Below, one piece after another: positions 25,578 to 35,541 of a DNA stretch of 64,000 nt. The DNA lies in assembly GCA_963682175.1 (NCBI GenBank), contig OY821774.1, positions 48,886,201-48,950,200 of the forward strand, in the 5' to 3' direction. Both the position numbers and the translations under genes were made by a program. Numbering within the stretch: position 1 is the first letter of the stretch; each line of letters starts with the position of its first letter. Under the pieces are notes generated by a model. The model was not told the origin of the DNA and did no database searches. It saw only the letters and a list, made by a program, of their open reading frames with translations. Source of the stretch: Triglochin maritima (Eukaryota; Streptophyta; Magnoliopsida; Alismatales; Juncaginaceae).

Positions 25578-26611
25578 TATTTTTGTTCTAATTAATTGCA
25601 TCTCTTCTTGCACGGAAGTACTTTAATCCTTGGGAACTTCGTGGGGTGTTTTTTGTTGTTGTGAGAATAAATGTATACTGGTCTTGTAGAGATTTGAGTG
25701 TCCTACTTCCCCTGTAATGACTTGGATCGTATGAAAATCATGATGGTCCAATATTATTTTTTTATCACGATATTATAATAAAAATCATTTGGATGTGGAC
25801 CTAGAGTCCTAGACTATATCAACTAATGAAAGTACCGGTCAACTGTGTTTTACTTAAGTGATTGTTCAAAACATTTCATAGTTTGAAAGCATCATGTTTT
25901 TTTTTGTATGTAAGGTATGTTGTTTTGAAATATAGTAAATATAACATACCGACAATCATCCAAATGGTATAATGATTGCATGATTTTCTAAGTTTAATTT
26001 GTTGATTATACGTTCTTTAAATTTTCATATTAAACATGCATTTCTCTTGAAAATAACTACCTTGTACAAATAAATAAATTCGAAGATAATACCAGAAAAA
26101 CTTTATACCTAGCCGATAACAAATTAACAATATATGGTCGACACTTTTTTTGGCACTTTATCCACCTTATAACCTTACATTACAGGATGGAGTCAATCAG
26201 GTCGATACTCTCCAACCACTCACTCACTCACTTTTCCCCGGTTGACTCCTTCATTTTCCACCTGAGGAGTGCGTGGTATCTTATGTGGGGCCCACCGAGA
26301 CACTTTTACCTCCATAGTAACCACCACCATCAACCTCCACACTCCAAACCCCACCCAAAAGGCAACCCACCCACACCACATCATCCATCCTCAACCACCT
26401 CACGAGAACCCCCTGATCTGAACAAACTGAGACCCCCCCAAAAACCCCAACTCCCCTTCTCTTCACCTCTCCCTTCTTCCCCACCTCATGTCGCCCCACC
26501 ACGTCAAACCCCGTGGCCAACTCCCCTCCCTCTTCTCCCTCCTCATGCGCACCCAACAACACCCCCGACCAAACCAGAACATGTCTTAACTCAACCCAAC
26601 CCAAACCCAAA
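25578..26611. other. intergenic and kinase 5' leader
   Basis: The first 600 bases are AT-rich spacer with no gene seen. From about 26310 to 26600 the plus strand is strongly C-rich with many CCACC and CCCAA words and little G. This is a probable pyrimidine/C-rich 5' untranslated leader of the kinase; open frames in it are Pro/His-rich artefacts. Confidence 0.45.
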
Positions 26612-29100
26612 ATGGTTTCTTGTTTTTTCCGACCGCCAAAAAACAAAACCCCGTTCCCTCCGACCCTCACCTTTGCCTCCTACTCCTCCGCGTGCCCGCC
26701 GTCGGGGTCGAGGGGGAAGGGCTTGACTCCGGAAATGGAGAACCTGGAGAAGAAGAGGTGGGACAGCTTGGAGTCCTGGTCGATGCTCTTGGAACCCGGG
26801 AATGGGGGGGATGAATTCAGGGGTGGGGAGAGGGAGGAGTGGATGGCCGATTTGTCGCAGCTGTTTATCGGGAATAAGTTCGCGTCCGGTGCGAATAGTA
26901 GGATTTACAGGGGAATTTATAAGCAGAGGGCGTGCGCGGTTAAGATTGTCAGGATTGTTGATCAGGATTTGGAGACTAGGGGGAGGTTGGAGGAGCAGTT
27001 TAAGTCCGAAGTCTCGCTACTGACTCGACTTTGTCATCCAAATATTGTACAGGTAGTGATATTCTAATCCATTGTATTTTTTTTTTACTTCAGGTTGTTT
27101 TTTGAGACATCTTGTAGTACGAACACATCAATATGTGGTAAGTAGTTGGCTTTTAACAACCTTGATAATATATAATTCTTTCAAAATATGGAAAATATAG
27201 CTCGCATGAAAATAGACGATCGGGAAGACATCAGAAAAGTACACTGACACGGTTGACAAACCTAGTTAACATAGGTGGTACTGTTTTTGTTGCTTTGGTG
27301 GTTATGACTTATGGTAGAGGTTGTGTTTGTTACGCAATCATTCAAGAGGTATGAGGTGAATTTAAATTTCCATAGGCACGAGGAAATTGGTGTTTGCATG
27401 AGTTGGTAAGTTTGATTGGACTGCCGCCTCTTTTAAACCCAAGTACCTAGGTGTGACCGTGTGATGTAACCCGTAATTGATTCAACTATGTTATGTGTTG
27501 TTTTAGAGTTTTTGTCTTAAAACGATGCGAAATTATGTTCCGGCACTCCCAGCACACACTCCTGACTATTGTAATCAAGCAATTTTGTTTTCAATGTATT
27601 TATAGTAGTGTATTTCCCACATTTTACTGTATCTTTGCTAACAGAGATTTCATTTTGTCATTCTCTTATCTATACGAGCTCATATACTAATTGTGATAAC
27701 ACAAACTAAGACTCTTCTATAATTTATCTTTCACAAAGAACTATGCAGATTGATGGTTGCTACCTCTGCTGCAGATTATTGCAGCATGCAGAAAACCTCC
27801 TGTCTACTGCATCATTACAGAGTACATGTCTCAAGGAACTCTTAGGATGTATCTTCACAAGAAAGATCCATATTCTCTATCAACAGAGACTATTCTGAGG
27901 CTTGCTCTTGACATCTCAAGAGGCATGCAGTATCTTCATTCGCAGGGTGTGATACACCGAGATCTGAAGTCCGACAATTTGCTTCTCAACGATGAAATGC
28001 GGGTCAAGGTCAGTGATTTTGGCACATCCTGTCTTGAGTCGCAGTGTAGTGAAACGAAAGGCAACATGGGCACTTACCGTTGGATGGCTCCTGAAATGAT
28101 CAAAGAGAAACCATACACAAAGAAGGTCGACGTATATAGTTTTGGGATCGTGCTATGGGAACTCACGACAGCTCTTGTACCATTTCAAGGAATGACTCCT
28201 GTTCAGGCTGCATATGCTGCTTGTGAAAAGGTAAATATCTTCAGTGTAATTGGCAATTGAAATTTGAAAGTAGTCAAGTCCTGTTTGCCCGCTGCATGTG
28301 GAAAATTAAACACTTCATTCTATCTTGACCGCTAAGGCTTCCTTTTTTTTAAATTTGTATTGTCATTAGCTGTGAAATGATTTAAAAAAAAATAGTGAAA
28401 TGAATTGTTAATAATTTGTTAGTCACTTGGAGTTTAGTATCTTAATCTATTGTTTCTTATTTCTATTATGGTAATTATAGTTAGATTCCATGGCACCTGA
28501 TGCCGTTTTATTTTTGTATAATGAGAAACAATTTCTATGCTATTTATTCCATGGCACTTGGAGTTTTTTATGGTTTTCCTGCAATGAGAAACAATTACTA
28601 TGCTATTTATTTTTGTATAATGAGAAACAATTACTATGCTATTTTTATTCCATGGCACTTGGAGTTTTTTATGGGTTTCCTTCAATGAGAAACAATTACT
28701 ATGCTATGCTATTTATTTTGGTTGAACTATCCTATGATTGGCTGGTGCATTCAAGCATTGATTATGACATTGTGATGGAATTTTTATTCATTTAAATTAT
28801 CGAACAAGTTATTGACACCTGTGTCTTATATGGATGCTCCATTTTTTCCAGAATTTACGGCCTGCCTTATCAACAACCTGCTCCCCTGCACTTAACAACC
28901 TTATTAAAAATTGTTGGTCTGCCAACCCTGTCAAGCGACCGGATTTCGACTACATAGTGTCTGTTTTGGAAAAGTTTGACGAATGCGTGAAGGAGGGTTT
29001 ACCTCTCCTTGCACATCCAGTTATAAGACGTGGCCTCCCTTTTCTGGAGCGCATCAAGGTCTGCATCTCATTGAGTTCATCTGTACCTGTTCATTCTTGA
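26612..29100 (+). CDS. HT1-like Raf-type protein kinase
   Basis: Cytosolic Ser/Thr/Tyr kinase of the plant Raf-like MAPKKK group. Exons 26612-27052, 27775-28230 and 28852-29100 give 381 aa in phase. After about 85 aa begins EEWMADLSQLFIGNKFASGA, the entry typical of this subfamily, whose glycine loop reads SGANSR. The catalytic lysine is in ACAVKI, the catalytic loop is HRDLKSDN, the magnesium loop is DFG and the activation segment ends in APE (GTYRWMAPEM). The C terminus ends ISLSSSVPVHS. The ATG was chosen because it is the first in-frame methionine ahead of conserved sequence; upstream is non-coding C-rich leader. No break is seen. The exact member (relatives of HT1, BHP, STY13) cannot be fixed from sequence alone. 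Confidence 0.92.
28490..28715. repeat. tandem repeats in kinase intron 2
   Basis: The words AATGAGAAACAATTACTATG, CTATTTAT and CCATGGCACTTGGAGTTTTT recur three to four times, with a basic unit of about 50-60 bp and a larger duplicated unit of about 120 bp. It lies wholly within the intron at 28231-28851. Confidence 0.7.
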
Positions 29101-30329
29101 AGTTTCGTGTTCATACAGTTCACTAACTTCCTGAGTATAGTTGAAAGATGAAGTATAGAGGTGGCAGCACTACTAATTAACTTCTTCCAGTGACTGGCAT
29201 ATTTCAGAAATTCACGAGGGGCAATTATATTATTTGAACAGGTTATTTGTATAATTGTAATCATGTCTAACAAAGTTTAATTGGTTAGAATTGGTCATGC
29301 AAGGCAGTTTGCTTTGAGCAATAATTGTTGGATTTCAATCTGTATAATCTTATTTGATGTTACAGTTATCCACAATTGTATATATATTGTCGGAATTTTT
29401 TTTGGATGCTTGAGAAGCATGGAAGATTAATTTTTTTAAGCTTTATCTGCCAAAACTCATGCATGTGTATTTGCCTTCTTCAAACCACTTTTTTCCCGCT
29501 TCAATATTATATCCCTTGTTGTTTGAACATTAACATCTAAATTGATGTTTGTACGATGTAATCGACCGAGCTTGCTCTCAAAACCATGGTGGGTGAGAGT
29601 GTGGCAGGGAAAACCGTTTCCACGGAGCTACTCTAATGCTCTTAAAAGAGCTAGGATTGACAACGGAACAAGTAATGAAAAAACCTTTCCGTGTAACTCA
29701 TCTCTTTTTACGTATTAAGCTTTAAAACTATTTTGCAAGATGGTGGATCATACTCCCTCTACTTTGTTGTTTAAACTTGTGGTCCAAAAGAGAGGATCTA
29801 GTCCAATGTTATACTTAGTTCGTCTTATGCTCCTCACTCTGCGACGGGGTGTTCACATAAATTTGACCAAATCTCAGGATGTAAATGCAAAATCTTGATA
29901 TACTAGATAGACATGAGTGTCGTGCAGTACCAGCCCCTTGGGAAACATTGGGAAACAAAAGGTTGGCCGACCTGAATTCTGTCGGGCCGTCCATGCTCGG
30001 CCCGCCCAGTCGGCACGGTCCTTTACCTAGTTCTAACACGAGAGAGTAGAGAAGTGTCTAATCTAAAAGAAGTCATATTTATTGAAAAATATACATTCCA
30101 TGGTTTTTGGTGTTATATGACAATTATTGTACAACCATGATCCACTAGCCCAACATAATTGTGAGATTAACCACTTGCGAAAAGATATACCTCGACGACG
30201 TTTAGTGTCAGGTATCAAATTTAAAACCACATTCCACCCATCCCAAAACTCGATAGTGGCCGAAACGTGAGTATGGTCGTGTGGGTGTTAAAAGAACTTC
30301 TTGCTAACCAAACAGAAAGAAAAAAGAGT
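29101..30329. other. intergenic spacer
   Basis: AT-rich spacer between the kinase stop codon and the Mutator-like element. At about 29960-30020 there is a GC-rich patch with GGCCGAC and GGCCGTCC words that may be a transposon scrap. No gene or RNA is recognised. Confidence 0.4.
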
Positions 30330-31494
30330 CCTTATACACGGACGCGGGCGTCACGGACGCGCCCTACGTGGCTTCAAAAAGTGGATGAGTCAGCGTCTAC
30401 TCGGATTGCCATGTCACGCTTTCCTTCCGAACGCGCCTCAAATTGTTTTAAATTTTTTTTGACGGTTTTCGAAGAAGGACGGTTCGTTTCCAGATTAGAC
30501 AGCGGCAGACACCCTACGAACGACGGTTCGGATACCAAGGAAGATAACATATCCAGAACAAAAGGGAGACTCTCGCTTTCTTTCTTTCTTACCTGTGAAC
30601 GTAGGAAGCGCACCTGTGAAGCATTCCCGACTTTCTTTCCCTGTGAAGCGCACCTTGTAAACGATAATGGAATCTTCAACTCCGGCCGTCGATATCGAAC
30701 ACGTCCCAGAACCGGTGGGTCTCTAATTTTTTCTTTCCGTGGGTCGTTATTTTTTTTGATGAACTTCCGTTTATTAAATTATTGGTTTTAGGGAACCACG
30801 TACTACTTCCGGGAATCACGATGCTCCTGGAAGGCCATCCGAAAGCAGTTTGACCGGATGAATAAGGTGGAGAAGGAGGCTTTCCGTAGCACCCCATTCG
30901 GTCACTTCCTAAACTTTCCTAACATTACGACGGACAACGAAATAGTCGGTTGGTTCGTCGAGCACTACGATACGGAGGAGGTGGGGCTGAGAATAGGATC
31001 AGGGGTAGTTCCCCTTACACCGGAAGACATCGCCCTAATTTTGGGGTTACGTACGCATGGGAAGGCCGTGGTGATGGAACCATTGCGCGTCCAGAAGCGA
31101 GACGGGGTGAACCTTGACAACACCCAACTTTTAGTTCATCTCATGGCAAACAGTACCATGGGCGAGACGGAGGAGTACGTTCGTCTCCTGATTTCTTTCA
31201 TCTTCAACAATTTTTTGTTCTATGATGGAACGCTGCGACCGAAGGAATGGTTCATGCACCCTCTGAGGAACATCAAACGCCTAAGCAGCTACGCATGGGC
31301 AAGTGCAGTTCACAAAACCCTGGTTGGAGGCCTCGAGAAAGCAAGTTTAGAACTGCAGGAGAGGAAAAAGGCAGGGAATTTCATAATGCGGCAGGGGAAC
31401 GTCGAAGGTTGTGTTGCCATACTACACGTAAGTTTTTGTTCCTGCTTCACACTTCCTCTCTTCCTCTTTTTTTGTTTTTGTTCTTTTCGGAAGA

Positions 31495-32260
31495 CGATGT
31501 GTGTCTGTTCGGAATACGTTGTGAGTCTGTTCGGATTAAGTGGTGGGTCTGTTCGGATTAAGTGGTGGGTCCGTTCGGATTAAATGGTGGGTCTGTTCGG
31601 GTTAAGTGGTGGGTCTGTCGGGGTTAAGTGGTGGGTCTGTTCGGATTAAGTGGTGAGTCTGTTCGGAATAAGTGGTGCGTCTGTTCGGATTAAGTTGGGT
31701 GTCTGTTCGGATTAAGTGGTGCGTTTGTTCGGATTAAGTGGTGAGTCTGTTCGGATGAAGTTGGGTGTCTGTTCGGATTAAGTGGTGCGTCTGTTCGGAT
31801 TAAGTGGTGTGTCTGTTCGGATTAAGTGATGCGTCTGTTCGGATTAAGTGGTGCGTCTGTTCGGATTAAGTGGTGCGTCTGTTCGGGTGAGGTGGTGCGT
31901 CTGTTCGGATTAAGTGGTGGGTCTGTTCGGAATACGTTGTGAGTCTGTTCGGAATATGTTGTGAGTCTGTTCGGATTAAGTGGTGGGGCTGTTCGGAATA
32001 TGTGGTGGGGTTGTTCGGATTAAGTGTTGGGTCTGTTCGGAATACATTGTGAGTCAGTTCGGAATACATTGTGAGTCTGTTCGAAATACATGGTGAGTCT
32101 GTTCGCATTAAGGGGTGGGTCTGTTCGGATTAAGTGGTGGGTCTGTTCGGAATAAGACGTGTGTCTGTTCGGAATAAGAAGTCCGTCTGTTCGGATTAAG
32201 TTGGGTGTCTGTTCGGTTTACGTTTAATGTATGTTCGGATTCAGTTGTCTTTCGAATATG
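31495..32260 (+). repeat. 22-bp minisatellite array A (intron of ULP1 gene)
   Basis: About 34 units of 22 bp with the core TGTTCGGATTAAG followed by variable TGGTGGGTC-like bases; variants have GGAATACG or GGAATAAG. It fills most of intron 2 (31428-32308) and reads TGTTCGGA on the sense strand of its host gene. Confidence 0.95.
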
Positions 32261-32794
32261 AAGGTACGTTGGTATAGTAGTTCTCATTTTTTTCCTTTCC
32301 ATTTGAAGGTGTGACTTTGTGAGAAATTTAAATTGGGGGAGCCCAGAACTGGAGTTTTCCCACGGATGAAAAGATGGACGGAGATGTTTGGGAAACGATT
32401 AACCCTGAGGAAATGGGAGGAACGTGGAATTACCTTACATCGAATTTACGACGGCACGTTCGACCTGATGGGGGCTCCATCAATGAGTGAAAGGGAGCTG
32501 CAACTTATTGGTCCTGTTCGAAAGAGCTCAACTTCAACCGTCAGTTTGCCAAGGCTCCAACTGGCAGACTGCAGCATTCCATGCGACCCGCTGCTCCAAG
32601 AATTGGAGCTGAGTGAGGTGAAGACAAAATGACTGAGGGCCGAAGCTGCCCTTAAGAAGGCCACAGAACAGGTACACGACCTCAGGGAAGAACTGAGGAT
32701 TTCCCAGGAAGAGTGTGGGAGGCTCAGGAAAGATATTATATATCTTCGAGGGACAGGGACAACTGGAGTCCCTGGTGGGGAGAATGAGCTAGAG

Positions 32795-33215
32795 CAAGAG
32801 GAGGAGAATAGGAAGAAGAGGGAGGCGGAGGAAGAAGAGAATAGGAAGAGGAAGGAGGATGAAGAAGAAGAAAAGAGGAGGGAGGAGGAGGAAGAAGAAA
32901 AGAGGAGGGAGGAGGAAGAAGAGGAGAAGAGGAGGGAGGAGGAGGAAGAAGAAAAGAGGAGGGAGGAGGAAGAAGAAAAGAAGAAGAGGAAGGAGGAGGA
33001 GGAACGAGAAAAGAAGAAGAGGAAGGAGGAGGAGGAACGAGAAAAGAGGAAGAGGGAGGAGGAGGAATGTGAGAGAAAAAGGGAGGAGGAAAGGAAGAAG
33101 GAAGAAGAGGAGAAGAGGGAGGAGGAGAGGAAGATGGGAGAAAAGAGGAAAATGCTGGAGAAGGAGGAAGAGAAGAAGAAGAAGGAGAAGGAAGAAGAAA
33201 GAAAGGCCCAGATAG
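32795..33215 (+). repeat. polypurine coding tract
   Basis: About 420 bases consist almost only of A and G on the plus strand, as repeats of GAGGAGGAAGAAGA-like words with units of about 24-36 bp. It encodes the Glu/Lys/Arg-rich coiled coil of the ULP1-like protein. The opposite strand shows long open frames rich in Ser, Phe and Leu, which are artefacts of the composition. Confidence 0.85.
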
Positions 33216-34224
33216 CAAACTGGGTCGCGAAAAGAAAACGCTCGACGGCCACCGTTGAGCAGCAGCTGAAGGAAGGCGAACATCTGGCCAAGAAGAATAA
33301 GCAGGAAGAAGAGCAAAAAAGAAAAGATAGAGCGGCTCAAAGGAGCCTGAAGAAAAAAAGGCCGGATGTTGACATGCCTGCATTGGGCACGTTGTCATTT
33401 GATGAGGTCAAAATGCTACTGAACCTGACCGAACCCAACAAGGACAATAGGGAGGTCATCTGGAGAGGCGATATGTGCAGTTTAAAACGCTCCGACCTGA
33501 AGGAGCTTATAACGCCTAGGATGGATATTAGCGATGAAACTATCGACGCTATGCTATCGGTGCTCGAAGAAAGACGCCACCCAGAAAAAGTTATATGCAT
33601 ATCCACATTCGAGTCGGGGCGAATTCTTGCAGGGCAAGGCAGAGAAGTTGATGATTTTATCCTCCCTAAAATCGTAGGTGCGTCTCCAACACAGACCGTG
33701 ATCGCACAACCATGCTGGTCTTCAGGTCATTGGACACTGGTGGTTGTCTATGGCCCGTCCAAAGAGATTTTGGCATTCAACAGTCTCTCTAGGGAGCTAG
33801 GCGAAGGTGATGATCCGGAGCAGACTGTAGGCCAGCATGAATGTGCAGCAGCGGATGCGACTGTATACTGGAGGGATCTACTCAAGGTCGACTGGCCCCT
33901 GAGAATCCTGAGGAAAGAGAGCCAACAACAACCACCGGGGAGCAACGATTGCGGCGCCTTCGTTTTATACTGGATAAGGTGCCTAATGTTGAATGTTGAC
34001 CCTACGAAGGAGAAGGACCCCAATACCATCCACTCTATCAGGGGTGAATTGGCGGTCATGTTACTTAGGGATCGTCGGTCGTGTGTGCAGGTCTAAACAG
34101 ACAAAGATATTTTTAGTTTTGTTTATTTTTTGGTTTACATGTACAAAATGTTTACATATTCAGTTCACAAACTATTTACATGTAAAAATACAAACATTAC
34201 CAATGTCATTCTTAAGCTAACTTT

Positions 34225-35425
34225 ATTCCGAACAGACAGTCTTCTTATTCCGAACAGACCCAACACTTAATCCGAACAGACGCAACACTTAATCCGAACA
34301 GACGCAACACTTAATCCGAATAGACTCACAACTTATTCCGAACAAACGCAACATTTAATCCGAACAGGCTCACTACTTATTCCGAACACAGTCTTCTTAT
34401 TCCGAACAGACCCAACACTTAATCCGAACAAACGCAACACTAAATCCGAACAGACGCAACACTTAATCCGAACAGACTCACTACTTATTCCGAACAAACG
34501 CAACATTTAATCCGAACAGGCTCACTACTTATTCCGAACACAGTCTTCTTATTCCGAACAGACCCAACACTTAATCCGAACAAACGCAACACTTAATCCG
34601 AACAGACGCAACACTTAATCCGAACAACCGCAACATTTAATCCGAACAGGCTCACAACTTATTCCGAACACAGTCTTCTTATTCCGAACAGACCCACCAC
34701 TTATTCCGAACAGACCCAACACTTAATCCGAACAGACGCAACACTTAATCCGAACAGACGCAACACTTAACCCGAACAGACTCACAACTTATTCCGAACA
34801 AACGCAACATTTAATCCGAACAGGCTCACTACTTATTCCGAACACAGTCTTCTTATTCCGAACAGACCCAACACTTAATCCGAACAAACGCAACACTTAA
34901 TCCGAACAGACGCAACACTTAATCCGAACAACCGCAACATTTAATCCGAACAGGCTCACAACTTATTCCGAACACAGTCTTCTTATTCCGAACAGACCCA
35001 CCACTTATTCCGAACAGACCCAACACTTAATCCGAACAGACGCAACACTTAATCCGAACAGACGCAACACTTAACCCGAACAGACTCACAACTTATTCCG
35101 AACAAACACAACATTTAATCCGAACAGGCTCACTACTTATTCCGAACACAGTCTTCTTATTCCGAACAGACCCACCACTTATTCCGAACAGACCCAACAC
35201 TTAATCCGAACAGACGCAACACTTAATCCGAACAGACTCACAACTTAATCCGAACAAACGCAACATTTAATCCGAACAGGCTCACTACTTATTCCGAACA
35301 CAGTCTTCTTATTCCGAACAGACCCAACACTTAATCCGAACAGACTCACAACTTAATCCGAACAACAGCAACATTTAATCCGAACAGGCTCACAACTTAT
35401 TCCGAACACAATCTTCTATTTCCGA
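34225..35425 (-). repeat. 22-bp minisatellite array B (between convergent genes)
   Basis: About 54 units reading CTTAATCCGAACAGAC or CTTATTCCGAACAGAC on the plus strand, that is TGTTCGGATTAAG on the minus strand. It spans nearly all the space between the stop codons of the two convergent genes. A marker variant (AACACAGTCTTCTTATTCC) recurs at irregular intervals of roughly 130-175 bp and shows a higher-order repeat. Confidence 0.95.
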
Positions 35426-35541
35426 ACAGACACAAGTAAATCTGAACTGAACTTGTATAACAACCATTTACAGATCACAACGTATCAACAATTACAAGTT
35501 TCTTGGTTTTACAAGAACGGGAAAAAACACAAAAATGTAAA

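Larger units (their letters stand above)
30667..34096 (+). pseudogene. PMD-coiled-coil-ULP1 (C48) protease gene, decayed
   Basis: Proposed exons 30667-30714, 30792-31427 and 32309-34096 keep one frame for 824 codons but contain TGA at 32312-32314 and at 32630-32632. Order of parts: a plant mobile domain (LTPEDIALILGLRTHGK, about residues 70-90); a segment after the intron (RTGVFPRMKRWTEMFGKRL); a Glu/Lys/Arg-rich coiled coil of about 140 residues; and a Ulp1-like cysteine protease domain with GHWTLVVV (His at 33728-33730) and SNDCGAFVLYW (Cys at 33950-33952). The residue expected to be Asp in the triad is Asn (LAFNSL, codon 33779-33781). Both stops sit where Trp would be expected, so each can be one G-to-A change. 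Intron 2 contains minisatellite array A. Members of this family ride on MULEs; their role there is unknown. Confidence 0.82.

Noticed and set aside
26187..26726. 179-codon Pro/His-rich frame before the kinase
   Set aside because: C-rich leader sequence; no domain, and it overlaps the kinase start in another frame.
30267..30791. 174-codon plus-strand frame at the left end of the Mutator-like element
   Set aside because: It crosses the terminal repeat and the proposed first exon in another frame and has no domain.
32446..33398. Long minus-strand frames rich in Ser, Phe, Leu and Pro opposite the ULP1 gene
   Set aside because: They are antisense shadows of the polypurine coiled-coil coding tract.
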